The notes: generated by a model from the letters alone, not told the origin. A stretch of DNA of 64,000 nucleotides from Geosiphon pyriformis (GCA_016748015.1 JAAOMT010000289.1:445639-509638); one strand, 5' to 3'; shown: positions 27,075-39,620, counted from the stretch's first letter. Numbers and translations: made by a program.

Positions 27075-28214
27075 ATGTCTCGCAAGATCACAGAAGTAAC
27101 TCCACTAGAGATCAAAGGAACCACTGAAAAACCCATTTTGATTGCTGCTCGACCAACTATAACTATTCGTCAGGCCCTCAAGACCCTGGCGAACCACAAC
27201 ATAACTTCCCTTCCAATTTACTCTCATTCCTCGGATAAAGTTGTTAACATTGTGAACCTTGGAGATATATTAAATTACATTGTCAAAGAAGCTGTGGGTG
27301 ACGAAATTAATCCCAAAGCTTTAGAGAGTGAGAAGGTGAATAATCTTGATAATTCAATAGAAGCAGTAATGACTTTGGACGACGAAAAGGAGAGTTACCG
27401 CATATTCAACTCTGATGCAAATGAGGGACTAAAAAAGGTAAATTATTATTCAAGGCACATTGTACCAATGAGTTTATCCCACTAAAATTTAGTTTCTCTA
27501 ATTCAGATTCTAGAAGCTTTTTCAAGAGGAATTCATCGTTCACTAGTCATAGACTACACGAATCAGACAAAACCTTATCTTTTAACGCAAACCGATATTA
27601 TAAGATATGTTTTCAGTCACCCCGAATCTATTCCAGGAATTGATATCAATGCTTCTCTACAAACTTTGGGCTTGGCTGGCCGAGATCAAAAAATTGTTGC
27701 TGGACACGTAAATGAATCGGCTTTAAATGTTTACCGGCGGATGGCGAAGAAGGAACTGATGGCAATTCCCATAATAGACAGGTTCTTCCTATTTAATTAG
27801 TTTTATTGATTGGGATATTAATTAACGTCATTAATAAAATTAATATTTTAGTGAAAATCGATTATTCGGAACTCTTTCAGTTTCTGATCTTCGTGGCTTG
27901 AACTACACTTCGATTGATAATCTAATTCTTCCAGTTGAAGAATTTTTAACTGTAATTACCGCTATTTCCTCGCTCATGAGATTATTATTTACTAGGCATT
28001 GAGCTAAAGCTTGATTGTTTCTCCTAATTAGACACTTCCGAATAGTGCGACAGTTCTGAACCCGGTCATTGCGTTTCCTCAGACAACTTTACGTGAGGCG
28101 TTGAAATTGATTGTAGATCACCATATTCATCGAATATGGGTTGTTGATGAGGACCGAAAAGTCTTGGCAGTGGTCACTTTATCTGACCTCTTTGGATTCT
28201 TTGCTAAGTTGTGA
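27075..28214 (+). CDS. Four-CBS-domain protein, AMPK gamma/SNF4-like
   Basis: Exons 27075-27437, 27507-27781, 27852-27951 and 28032-28214 join in phase to 306 residues. The protein is little more than two Bateman pairs. CBS1 lies around IAARPTITIRQALKTLANHN. CBS2 lies around EAFSRGIHRSLVIDY. CBS3 lies around NVYRRMAKKELMAIPIID. CBS4 lies around LREALKLIVDHHIHRIWVVD. CBS2 and CBS4 keep the His-Arg pair typical of the AMP-binding sites of AMPK gamma. An adenosine-nucleotide sensing role, perhaps as a kinase regulatory subunit, is inferred. It could instead be a stand-alone CBS protein. An in-frame upstream start at 27027 would add 16 hydrophobic residues. MSRK is preferred. Confidence 0.85.
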
Positions 28215-29128
28215 AAAACTTTATAAGATAGACGAAAAATGATGGGAATAAGAATCATGTGACACTGGTTCACAAAGAATAATAAAGTTCTAGGAGGTAA
28301 GGAATTACAAAAGTTGACTCAAGAGTAACTGAAAATTGATTTTTAAAGTCTTGAATAGTTTATATAATACATATTTTGGAATACAATTTGGGACAGAGGC
28401 CGCGTTGATAATCATGATATTTTATGCAAAATGAAAATAAGGATCTTGGAGTTTGAGGTAAACACTAGGGAAACTTTGACGCAGGCACAGGGATTATAGA
28501 TATGATGACTGGTTTGATTTACGTACCTCTTTCTTCAAATACCCTGAAATAGGCTCTCAATGAAAATGAATTTAGAAATCATTCTTAAGGTTACTTGTCA
28601 GCTCTAGACATAAAATTTTGTATATAATTAAAATGCTCCTCCGAATCAAAGTTATTGTTTCAAAATCCTTTTAGGTATTAATTATTGCCTTCTGGATGGA
28701 ACATTATTTTCCCTATTCAGGCGGCAATGATATTAAATTATGATTAGTAAAATAAAACGGCTCAACTCATAATCAACCACTATAACCACCAATCCCCTAC
28801 CACCGGCCAATATTATAAAGTACATCTAAATAGTATATACAAATAAGTAGGAGCCAGAATAAAATCACTCGAAATGGAAAGGATTATCTTGTAAGTTTCA
28901 AAGAACGAGTATCAGGTATTAAATATGGTTCGTATGTTGTAGTCGCTCCACTGGTTGGTGTAATCGGAGAATTTCCTATTAAGAGAGTTAGGTAAGAATT
29001 GATTTAAGAATCAAAAGTCTATGTATAGAACTTCAAATACCGTTTTCTTCACATTCCGGTGGTTCTATCCAGCCATTAGGGACAACACCTCCAAAATGAG
29101 AAAATTAGATTAGAAAAAGGATTCGAAA
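28215..29128. other. Intergenic region, possibly one small unassigned exon
   Basis: Between convergent genes. A short plus-strand open stretch near 28918-28992 (YGSYVVVAPLVGVIGEFPIK followed by a GTAAG donor-like site) looks coding-like but is isolated. I did not call it. Confidence 0.4.
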
Positions 29129-30142
29129 TTAGAAGCAACATAACCTCTCGGTAATTTTATGCATACAAGGGAAAAAAGTCCCCAATTTGGCCGCACGATT
29201 TATCCAGCCTATATTAGAAGTAGATTATGAGAATAAAAATTTCATTAAACCAATAAAAGAAACAAGCAAAAATATTAAAATTACTAGGTGTAGATTTTCC
29301 TATTAGACGCCTGCATAACTCGTTGGAAAAATGATTACAATTCCTTGAGAATGTTTTTGATGTGAGTTATTTTTTAAAAAACCGAAATGAAGTTAGGTTA
29401 ATACTGTACCTTGTCAAAAGATTGTAAGTATTCCCTCGATATTCCTCTGAAAGCTCCTGTATAATATCTTTGATTTGGTCTTTGTCTAGTTCAGCGAAAC
29501 CCATTGTAATCGTTTCCCTTTAAATAATAAAATAATCGTCAAAATTGCGTTCACAGAGCATGCCAATTAAAGTAACCCACTTGAATGTCACATTGGGTGG
29601 ACCAGTCTTCGGCTTCATGATAAATACCCCTGTATAATCATAATCATGCCCTCCAAAGTTATATTCTGAATAAATTCAGTATAAAACGACCTCTTCAGTA
29701 AAGGGTTAGATAAAAATGTAAAAAAAAAAATATTTTGCAAAAAAAATAGTTGCCTCGTCCTAATATCTCGACACCAGAATGAAATACACCTATTTTCAAG
29801 AAGAGTTTTATTTAGTCATAAGAAACAAGAAAAGTCTGGAATTTAATCAAAAAAAGCTATTGAATCATGAAGCAGACCCATTCCTATCCTGTATCCAAAG
29901 TCAGTGACTTTTCCTCTTGGGAGCTGTAAAAGCAGGATTATCAATTAATAATCACCTAAAATAATTATACTGGATGAAAAAATCTCCTACCATGTCATAC
30001 ACATTGACATATACCTATCGATTAAAATATAAGTACGGGTTAGGTAATGAAAGGAAAGAGGGTGTGAAAATGCCCATTTTTAAAAACATACCGGTATCTT
30101 TCTTGGTTTATGAATGAGTGGTTCTCGCGGTTCTAATCGCAT
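29129..30142 (-). CDS. PPPDE/DeSI-type isopeptidase
   Basis: Papain-like thiol peptidase of the PPPDE superfamily (deSUMOylating or deubiquitinating isopeptidase). Exons: 30142-30092, 30014-29991, 29923-29878, 29789-29754, 29665-29581, 29517-29410, 29343-29285 and 29208-29145, all in phase. The start reads MRLEPREPLIHKPRKIPVYV. The catalytic His44 lies in GVFHSGVEILG and Cys119 in NCNHFSNELC. The family blocks YNFGGHDYDYTGVF, IIQELSEEYRGNTYNLL and WINRAAKLG are present. One intron (29666-29753) has a GC donor. After 29145 the frame reads into a stop at 29129 (162 residues), or a further exon may exist down to about 29033, so the C-terminus is uncertain. Longer N-termini up to 30331 are open but less likely. 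Confidence 0.87.
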
Positions 30143-32449
30143 GTTGTTATTGAGATTAGTCAAGTTCAGTGCCGCAGGTGTTATTTTATTTTCCTTGTTC
30201 GCATCGACACTCCAGAACAAAGAGAACATCGTAGAAGTCATTGAAGATAAAAAGAAGATAAATTTCATATATCTACATAACCAGATAGTGAACTTGTGAC
30301 GTAATCTGCAGTGATTGTGTTTCATTATCAATATCTATTTACACGCGTTACATTGGTTGGCTGGATACTAAAAACCTAGTGTATAAATTTAAAGCTTCCG
30401 CATTCAACACACCCGTAAGAAAAGTAGAGCTTTGCCTCTGGAACAGTGTCGGTTGTGTTGCAGGAGATCTACAACTCCGCCTGGTTGTTCAACATGAAAG
30501 ATACCTAGCGTCAATTTACTATAATGTCAGATTTCAAAATGCATGATGTGACTGAATTACTTATACTCGGATCCGAACTGCAAAGAACAGTGGTAAATCA
30601 GTGGATTTTTTATCAATTTACAGATGAGCAAACATGACAAGTTAAAACTGGATAAAAGCTTTTGTAAAATTCACTCTAGAATTAACAAGTTTTTCTTTGA
30701 AACATTGGAATTACTTTCCTCGCCTCACAAATATGTATATGCAAAGAGGCCTACAATAATAGCACAGGAAGTGCTTGATAGATAAAGACGAAGTCTTGCT
30801 GAAATTTTGACAATCGAAGAAGATTGTGAACGAATCGGAAGGCTGATGTTTATGCAGGCTATTTCATAGTTCGTAATATTTACTTCTGTAGGGCTCGAGT
30901 GACGATGACGCCAACGATTTCTTCTGAGCTCGTGCCAAAAGACCAGTTAACTTCATTACCAACGGAGCCCTTGAGGAAGGTAAAGGCAAGCAAACGACGA
31001 TTATGAATTCTCGAACCTGGGATGAGTAAGGAATGGTTGATTCACAGGGCATTGGTCTTATATATAATGTAATGTGTGTAGATGATGCCAAGTCGCAAAA
31101 ATCCCCAAGCTTAATTTTATTTGTTCTTTCTACCCAATCACATCAACACCTTTGATCTCTTAAAAAATGGGGAAGTTTTCAGGGACTGACTAGTCGGTTT
31201 ATTGATAAATCTTGAGAGTATTTGTACAATAGGCATATGTTCTTGTAACCAAGATTGGAAAAAAGTATATAGCTGCAAAAATCTTTGGCTAAACTGACAA
31301 AAAATGTAAATATGAAACTAACTATTATGAACCATTTAATTCTGAAATTTCTTTGTGAGCATTTTCCAGATTACAGTATTTTACACTTTTTGATTGTTTG
31401 TAAAGTTTATTATTATAAATTGGTTGTTTAAATATTAAAATGTCAAAGATTTTAAACATTAGTTTGCAAATTTGTTATTGAAAACAAATTAATAATAAAT
31501 ACTATTATTTATTATTTTATATTTTTATTTATTTTACAATTTTAATAATTATACGTATTTTGTATAATTACAGATTATATATATATATAATAATTTTAAA
31601 TTTTAAAAAAATAATATTTATATTAAATAATAATATCTTTTATTATTTAAATAAAATATATATAATTAAAATATTAATATTTTTTAAATTATTTTAAAAT
31701 CAAATTTTAGATTACAATCTTAATAATAGTAAATTATTTTTATTTTTATTTATTAATTTTATCTTTTATTTTATTTTGTTTTGTTTTTTTTGTTTTATTT
31801 TATTTTATTTTAAAACTTAACATTATATATTTTACTTAATACAATAAAAATTTAAAACCCAAAAACTTTTGATTAAATTTTAACTTTATTTAAAAATAAA
31901 AAAAATTTAAATATTTTTTAATTGTTTTAACAAAGTATAAATTTTTTAACTGTTTATTTCAATTATATAAAATTAATATTTAAATTATGTATTTTTAATA
32001 AATAATCAATTATTAAATTTATGTTAATTAATAAATAATTAAATTTTTTTTAAATTAAAAATACTTAATATTTCTATTTTATTAAAATAATATATAAATA
32101 TTTATTTATTATAAATATGTTTTATTTTTTATTGTTTTTTTATAAAATTTTATTTTATTTTTTATTTAATATAATTTGTCACAATTAATAATAATTAATA
32201 AAAAAAACTTTTAAAATTATAAATATTTATAAAATAAACTTTATATTAAATTGATTAAAATCTTTAAATAAATTAATAAAAAAATAAAACAGTTTTTAAT
32301 AACCAAAAAAAAAAATTTTTTATTAAATTAAAAAAATTTTGTAATTTTAAATTTTTACAACTTCTTTCTTTCCTTTATCCAAAATTCCCAAAAAAGAGTC
32401 AAAGTTTTTTGAAAAAGAAGTTATTTTCACAATTCAGTATGATAAATCC
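30143..32449. other. Intergenic region, AT-rich right half
   Basis: 30143-31340 has moderate composition with one degenerate open stretch, annotated separately. 31350-32340 is almost pure A/T without any frame. The 5' end of LINE copy C may begin around 32355. Confidence 0.55.
30622..30871 (+). pseudogene. Degenerate open frame, unrecognised
   Basis: An ATG after a TTTACAG acceptor-like site opens a frame with MSKHDKLKLDKSFCKIHS. It continues past a single in-frame TAA (about 30783) to EILTIEEDCERIGRLMFMQA before a TAG. The coding-like composition on both sides of the TAA suggests either a broken gene or an unrecognised intron. No family recognised. Confidence 0.25.
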
Positions 32450-32500
32450 AAACCCCTTATTTTTAACTACAAGACCACTGTTGGTTGTAGTATTGCTGTT

Positions 32501-34072
32501 ATGAAAAAAACTGCTAAAGTTTCTGGTCCTAATGATGGCTTCAAGCCCGTTCTTCCAAAGAAGAAAAGGAGAAATGGTGCATTAAAAGATAGTTTTGGTG
32601 GTAAGGTTGTTGGTTCTGAGGTTCAGAATAGTCATTTATGGGGTTTAGAGACCAGTGATACCACTGAGTCTGATAGCATTGACATGGAGGAAGAATGTCT
32701 GGTTGAAGAAACTAGCTTCAGGCAAAAAAGTAGAAAAGAGTCTGGTGGTATTAATACTGATATGACGCCTAAAGGTCCCAAAAGAATTGTTACTAAGTGT
32801 ACTCTTGGGAAGCCTCTTGGCACTATTAACTTTGGCATGGAAAATGATGATGATAATAATATTTTGGATGGGTTACTCTCTCTTCCTCCCTCTCTTTCTT
32901 TCAAACATATGGTACAGGTCTCAGTCAGGAAATCTTTTGCTCTGGATATTAATCTTGGAGTGGTAACTGACAAGTTATCTCAAGAGAAATTAGCTTATGT
33001 TAGAAAAATTTTTTCTGGTATGAATGGTTTTGGGGGGGGCCTCTACCCCCTCAAAATTTGGTGAAATAATTTGGGCTTCTTTTATTTCTGATAAGACAAT
33101 AATGACTGTAGCAAAATTGGCAAATGATCATGGTGTTGTAATAAACACTAATTTTAAGCATCCTGGCAACAATTATATGAATTGGGCAATTGTATTGAAA
33201 AAGATCCCAGTAGGAACATCTGTAGAGGCTGTGCGTGCAGTTGTATCTGAATTTGGGGTAATTAAGATAATCAAAATGCAACTGGTGGATTTGTGGCAGA
33301 AAGCAATCATTGAATTGGAGGATCAGAATTAAGCTGATCTGTTAGCTGCTAAATGGTCTATCCTAATCAGGAAAGATGCGGTACAAGTGGCCAGAGCTAA
33401 CATTGACAAACAGTTATAGAATGCTTGAAATAGTTTCAGAGCCTTGTTGTATACTCTCCCCATGGGAACCACTGCTCATGATTTGTGGAATTTTATTGGT
33501 TCTGTTGGTGGAAAAACCTGCTTCATTAATCATAATTCTGTCAATTATTCTCGTGCCCACTGTGCTACTGTGTGCTTTGACTCTGAATTGGATTTGGTTG
33601 GTACTATGATAGCAACTCCAATTATAAAGGGTGTTAATCTTCGCTGATCTTGTCTCTCTCAGGCTTCATGTGCAATTTGCAAAGGTTTTGGTTATACATC
33701 TCTTAATTGTTGGTCAGTTAAAGATGCTGTGGCTCCAGGCAGCAGAAAGGCTCCTCTTTCAGCCCAAGACCAGTTTAGATTGGCTAGGATTTATGCGAAA
33801 AAGTCTGCCCCTATTTTTCATCCTTTGGCTTTCGGTGATAAAACTTAGGCATCAGTAGTTGGTGCTCCTCCTGTGCATGCTTCTTATGGTGCTGGTATGT
33901 CTCTTGGTTTCAATAAAATTGGTGAACCCCTTCCTCCAGTTGTGGACAACTTGGAATCATGTCTGGTTGGTATTGAAAGCAGTCTTGTTAGCCTCGTAGA
34001 ACAGATTAGTGAGTTGGCTAAGAGGTTGGAGTCACTCATGCCAGCAGTTTCCCAGTCTAGCCCTGGATGTTA
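32501..34072 (+). pseudogene. LINE copy C ORF1 (RRM-like plus zinc knuckle), broken
   Basis: Nucleic-acid chaperone-type ORF1. It has a basic N-terminus with KKKRRNGALK, two RRM-like segments (about 33180-33330 with KKIPVGTSVEAVRAVVSEFG; about 33440-33640 with GSVGGKTCFINHN), and a knuckle CAICKGFGYTSLNC in which the usual His is Tyr. The coiled-coil C-terminus reads LVEQISELAKRLESLMPAV. It is broken by a frameshift at a run of eight G (about 33032-33039) and by stops at about 33330, 33646 and 33846, several at positions where TGG or CAG/CAA would be expected. Confidence 0.75.
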
Positions 34073-34323
34073 ACTGCCAGTGACCCTCCCATCACAGAAT
34101 CAAGAGGAAGATATAGTGATGAGAGTGGGTTTGGATGAAGCCACTAGTGACAAGATTGTTCCAATTGTGGACTCAACAGCATCCCTTCATGTTGTTAAAC
34201 TGGAAAAAATGCTGGATGGTCTTTCCAGGTCTGTGTTGAGCTTGTCTGCTCGCTTCGATAGTTTGGCTTTGGCTAGTGGTGCCACTTCCCTAACTTCTTC
34301 TCAATAAGTAATCTCATGTAGAG

Positions 34324-36562
34324 AATTGCTACATGCAATGTTAAAGATATAAATATTCCTGCAAAACAGGATGATATTGTTAGATGGCATAAAGATATAA
34401 ACAATTTGGTTTCGATTTTCACAAAGACAAAGTTAAAAAATAAGGCTTGCCCTTGGTTGGTTGACAAATTTGATAATGTTTGTGTGTTTTCTTCTGGTTT
34501 GGACTCTGGCTATGTAGGTGCTGGTGTTATGATTGTTATGAACAGATCTTTGGCCAGGCATGTGTATAAGGTTTCTAAAGTCTCAGGTTGTCTTTTCTGC
34601 ATTAGATTACTTTTCAAAAACAAACTTTTGGTTTCAATTCTGAGTCTGTATGCTGGTGCCTCTTTGGCTACTCAATTTTTCCAAGCTGATAAGATCAATT
34701 CCTTGATTGCAAGAGCTGTAAATGAATTATCTTTTGTCATTCTTGGTGGTAATTTCAACAAAAATGGCTCTCGTAAGTGTGCTAGTTTTAAAAGATGCCA
34801 TGATTTGGGTTTGGTTAATTCTTTGGGTAAGAGCTCCTTTGCTAAAGCGCCAACTTGGAGCAATTCTTGGGGTGTTTCAAAAACAATTGATTATGTATTT
34901 GTTTCTTCAAATCTAGTGAATACAATAATGCAGCGCAGTGTTTTTGTTGTCAATAAGCATTTTGACATGGATCACAGAGCTGTTTCTGTGTCTTTGGGTT
35001 TGGGTGGCCTTCTAGATACAAGATTAAACTCCTTTTGCAAACAGGCGAATAAGGATTGATGAAAGTTCAATTTCAAAAATGCTGATAAAATCAAATGGAA
35101 TAATTTTAAATGTTTTACACTGGCAAATGCTGCAATGTTCTCAGGTGAATTCACTGCATCTGTGAGGTTTTCGGATTTGGATGCTATGTGGTGTGTTGTG
35201 TGCAAAATTATGACTCTTTCGGCTAATGAAATTTTCAAAAAAAAGTGGTTCAAGAAGTTTGATGAAGTTTTCATTAAGGATTCTTTGAAGTTTCATAAAT
35301 TAGAGCTTTTGGTTTCTAGGATTGTCAAGACTTTACGTGGGGAAGATACTGAATACTTTGTTTATCTTATGAAATGTTGGAGTTCTGTGGACAATGTCAA
35401 GTCTTCTGTTGTTCAAAATCTAGTGGACTCTGGAACTGGTTTTGATTGTATTTGTTCTGCTCTTTTTGGTGCTAGAAAGTCTTACTTTGCTTCCAAAATT
35501 GCTGAATCTCTGAGAGCTAAGAAAGCTAACATCAGGTCTGCCATTAATAAGAGAATGGAGAGCTTCAAGGTCAACAAGAGTCATACAATCAGGAGTGTAC
35601 TAAAGCGTCTTTTCCGTAAAGTGGTGCTAGACCATCTGGTGGTTAATGATGATCTGATTTTGGAGTCTGATTTGGTTAAGTTTAAGGTAGATGTGATCAT
35701 AAAGGGATAGACCAGAAAGTGTCATGTTGCTAATGATATTTTGATTAATTGGTGCCATTAATATTAACCTTTGGATTATGTTTTTGATGAGACCTTTTCT
35801 GGTGTAATGTGCTCGATTGGTTTTGATGAATTCTTTGGGATGGTTTCTGACTTGCCTAATGGCAAAGCTGCTGGTTTGTCTGATATCTCAAATGAACTTT
35901 GGAAACATTGCGATAAGTTTGTTCTGAATATGCTCTTGGTGATTTTGAATTTTTGTCTGTTTGATGAATTGGTGTTTGGCTCTTGGAAAGAGACCTGGGT
36001 CTCAATGATTCCCAAACCATATGAGTGAGAGAGTGTTTTAATCAATACTCATCCTATTGTTTTGATCGAAACAGCTCATAAAATTCTTTCTAAGATTTTT
36101 TTTGACAGAATCTCCTTGGCTTGTAGTGCTTTTGATATTCTTCGTGGGAACAACTTCTCAGTTTTAAAGGGTATAACAACTCAGTCTTCTATTTTTGCAA
36201 TTGGTTCAATGGTTGAAAATGCTTTGAAAAAAGACCGAGAACTCTGGCTGGTTCTGCAGGACATGTGGAAAGCATATAATTCAGTTGGCTGAGAACATCT
36301 CAAAAATAGTTTGGTCAAGATTAAGATATGTAGCAGATTTATTCATTTTTTTGGCAACATTTACAATGATCGTACCAACCGGGTTATGACTGATTTTGGT
36401 TTGACAAATGGTTATTATGTATATAATGGCCTGGATTAAGGAGAAGTTTTTTCCTCCCTTTTGTGGCGAATATTTTATGACCCTTTGTTGTGTGAGGTCA
36501 AGTGCCAGGAGAGTGTATGTGGATATAGGCTGAATTCTCATTTTATTTCCAAGAATGGTCAT
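34324..36562 (+). pseudogene. LINE copy C ORF2, endonuclease and N-terminal reverse transcriptase, broken
   Basis: The EEP-type endonuclease begins at RIATCNVKDINIPAKQDD. Its GDFN-type motif now reads GNFN (Asn at 34751-34753), and the family block KTIDYVFVSSNLVNTIM is present. The reverse transcriptase follows: LPNGKAAGLSDISNELWK at about 35850, SWKETWVSMIPKPYE near 36010 and LQDMWKAYNSVG near 36260. Stops interrupt the frame at 35057 (two in a row), 35708, 36026, 36290 and 36436. Most sit where Trp or Gln would be expected. The frame is cut at the LTR insertion and resumes at 46454. Confidence 0.82.
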
Positions 36563-37533
36563 TGTTACTGGAGGTTTTTGGTCTCTTTTCTTGAATGTTG
36601 TAAATGTCTGTTGGTTGCAAATTCACATTTTCTAAAAGTAGTTGAACCTCTAATAACTGAATTTATCTTCAAATTATTTTCTATAATTTAAACTTGCTAG
36701 ACTTATAAGTAGAATGACCAATTCCTTGTCAGTTACTTTATGTAGTTACATTGTAGTAAACATCAACTCTTTCCCAGGAATTGCTCATCTGGAAGCTCAT
36801 TAAAAATGTGTAGTTACTTTGCTGTGAAAGTCAACTCTTGTACAAAAATCTTGTCTGTAAGCTACCCTAATAATTATAATAAGAAAATAAAAGAAAAATA
36901 AAAGAAATGTAAAAGAAATTGAATCCTGTCAAGGAAAACGTTTTTTATTCAGGCCTGAAGTCACTAACAGTTTACTGAAATTAGTAGCTAATCAATTTCA
37001 AAATGTTAGTTGGGTTTTGGGGATTTTTCAAGTGCAATAATTAAAGAATTTGGTTTTTCAAATTATTTGATATTTATTTCTTTTTGTGTGTATAGGAATG
37101 GTTCTAAGTGATAAATCTAAAGTAAGATACATTTTTTTGAAGAGAAAAGCTCTTCTTTTATACAACTTGTTGTAGTACTAGTTTATGAACTTGCACTTTT
37201 TCTCTTTGCTCAAATTTTGGCAAACTAAAGATACATTTTGATGGACTACAAATTATTTCACTGAACTATTGATTAATTTGAATGAACTATTCATAATTTC
37301 GGCGAATTTCTATAAATTTCAGCAAATTTTTGAATGTTACAAAGTTCAGGGTATTGTGTAATTTGATCATCCTACTTTTTGTTATACTAATTGGATTATT
37401 TAATTGAATCATGATATGTGATAATTGATTAAATAATAAATGATAATTTGAAATATTATTAATATACTAATTAACTATAGAAATTATAAGGGTAATTTCA
37501 TGCTAATTAATAGCTAAAATTCTACTGGTAACA
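36563..37533. repeat. LTR, left copy (3' LTR of the element)
   Basis: 971 bp with TGTTAC/GTAACA termini. Contains two tandem copies of an AATTTCGGCGAATTTCTATA-like unit at about 37297-37340. Nearly identical to 45474-46453 apart from scattered transitions and this repeat number. Confidence 0.95.
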
Positions 37534-37546
37534 TAATCTCCTCCTC
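37534..37546 (-). promoter_or_regulatory. Polypurine tract candidate
   Basis: On the element's coding strand GAGGAGGAGATTA directly precedes the 3' LTR. This is the expected place and composition for the plus-strand priming tract. Confidence 0.6.
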
Positions 37547-37630
37547 AAGACTGAGCTCCATCAAAGTCCAAGCACTATCTGTAATATTGAGATAGTAATC
37601 CAAAATAATTGAAGTAATCTGGTCTGAAAA

Positions 37631-38221
37631 TTATTGAAATTTCAGTTTTGTAAGTTTGCCAATGTATTGGACTTTCATTGATTGCAGTATTAGATTTTGT
37701 AGAACATTTTCACAAGTATTAAACAAATCATAGAGTCTAAAAGCTGCTCTAAGTTTATAGCAAGTGTTTATTGGTCCAGCTGCTGTTTTGAATTCATTAT
37801 GAATTTGTTTTTGTATAGCTTCAGGAGTGAGATTTGTTGTTTCAAGTTCCAGTTTTCGTTCATAAAGTGTCTTTCCAATGTGAAAGTATTTATAGATAGG
37901 GGTGTGTTCATTGTTCTGTTCATTAAGAAGTAGTAAAAGTTTTTGTTGCATTGTAGCATTTGGTGGAATGTCAATAGGGGCAATTAAAAGATTTTCTTTC
38001 AGTGCTTGCTTCAAAAGTCTTGGTAACCTATTTTCAGAGTAACTTCTTGTTTTTCTTTTATAGAGGTAATAGTTCTGTAAATAATTTACTACTGGGGCTG
38101 TGGTTTCTTTCTAAATGTAATTAATTTGACTTTCATTAATTGTTATGGATAAGTCAGAAAGTGTTTTCAAGACTAACATTAACTTTTGGGATATTTGTTG
38201 AATATTTCGGAGAATAATCAT
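37631..38221 (-). pseudogene. Extra ORF between integrase and 3' LTR
   Basis: Minus-strand frame from the ATG at 38221 (MIILRNIQQISQKLMLVLKT) to the stop at 37631, about 196 codons with one internal TAG near 38113. It is highly charged and Gln/Leu-rich without signal peptide or membrane segment, so it does not look like an envelope protein. No family recognised. It occupies the position of an env or accessory gene. Confidence 0.55.
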
Positions 38222-38569
38222 AATAAAATTGACTAATTATGAAAAAGGAGAATAAAGAAAATTATTTTTGGATATGGAGTTTTTATTTGTTTTTGGGTTT
38301 AGGTGTTTTTTGTAATTATTTACTATTTTTTGTCTTTGTGTTTTTATTAAAGAAATATTGTAAAATTTAAGTATTCAAGTTTGGTTGTTGTTCTATTATA
38401 ATTATTGGTTTTAAATTTCGGGAAATATCTTCAGAATTAATTAAAGGGGAATGTGTACCAATTTGTGGAATTAATGTTTCAGAATTGTTTCTGGAATGAT
38501 AGTGTTTCAATCTGTCTCTATGTGCAACTTTTGCTAATATTTTATCATCAAGTCTTAACTTGTATGATC

Positions 38570-39620
38570 TATTGCCTAGAATTTCGTGAATATAAAATGG
38601 TCCATCCCATTTGTTTTCAAATTTTCCACTCTATTGTTTTTTAGCCTTAATTTTGTGTAAGAGAACTTTATTTCCAACTTTAAATTCGTTGGTAATAAGT
38701 GGTAATTTGTTGTTATGTCTTTCTTTTTGTTGAGCTTGAGAATGTTCAATATGAGTTGCTGCTATTTTTTTTTCCTTTCAATGTACTAAGAAGAGTGTAG
38801 GCCCTTCTTTGGAGTGTTTCTTGAAAGTTCTCTTCATTAATTGGTTGCACAGGGTATGTTTCCACTGTGAAATTAATTGGTAATATTGCTGTTCTTCTAT
38901 AAGTTAAATCAAATGGTGTGTGTTTCGTAGTATCTTGTTTTAGTGTTCTGTATGCTAGTAACACTGATGGAATAAAGATATCCCATTTCTGCTCAAAGTC
39001 TGTTGAGACTTTGGCTAGAGATTTACACAATGTTCTGTTGAAACGTTCTACAAGTCTATTTGTTTGAGAGTAATAAGGTGATGATAGAGGTCTTTTGACA
39101 TTAAATTGTTCACAAATTTCTTGTATCAAGTTGTTCACAAAATGTGTTTCTTGATCAGATAAAAGTTCAATTGGGCATCCATGTCTACAAATAATGTCTT
39201 CATAAATGAAATTTGCTACTGATTTTGCATTTGCTTTTTGGATAGCTCTAGCTTCAGGCTATTTGGTAAGATAATCTACTGCTACTGCAATATAGTGATT
39301 TCTTTGGGTTGTGATAGGTAATGGTCCGACTAAATCAATTCCAACTCTGTCAAAAGGTTGTCTAACTTTGATTAGATTTAAAGGTTCTGTGGGACAAATT
39401 CCTCTTCTTTTTTGACAACTATCACAAGATTCTACATATTGTCAAATGTTTTTTTGCATGTGAGACCAAAAATAATGTTCAAGAGTTCTTTGAATTGTTC
39501 CATCTCTTCTCAAGTGTGCTGAAGACAGATCTGTGTGCATGTTATATAAAATTGTTTCTTTTTCATTTTCCTGTACTAATCTGAGTGATTGGTTTGGGTT
39601 TTTACGATTTTTGTAATAGA
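38570..39620 (-). pseudogene. Retrotransposon integrase, broken
   Basis: Minus strand. The HHCC zinc domain lies at about 39550-39410 (CDSCQKRRGICP). In the DDE core the first Asp is in VGIDLVGPLPITT (about 39330), the second in LLSDQETHFVN (about 39160), and Glu in SQTNRLVERFNRTL (about 39050). The C-terminal segment KWDGPFYIHEILGNRSYKL lies near 38600. Stops at the expected Trp in YLTKxPEARA (TAG), before QYVESCDSC, and at about 38640 inactivate it. Confidence 0.85.

Larger units (their letters stand above)
32450..36562 (+). mobile_element. LINE retrotransposon copy C, 5' part (interrupted)
   Basis: Plus-strand non-LTR retrotransposon with ORF1 (32501-34072) and ORF2 from about 34324. It is cut at 36562 by the LTR retrotransposon and continues at 46454. 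The outer limits are uncertain: the left end is set where readable sequence emerges from A/T-rich DNA. The two parts together are about 6.6 kb, consistent with a near full-length element. Many in-frame stops show it is inactive. Confidence 0.85.

Noticed and set aside
37631-38221. Envelope gene of an errantivirus-like element
   Set aside because: No signal peptide, no transmembrane segment and no cleavage-site or Cys pattern. It is left as an unassigned ORF.
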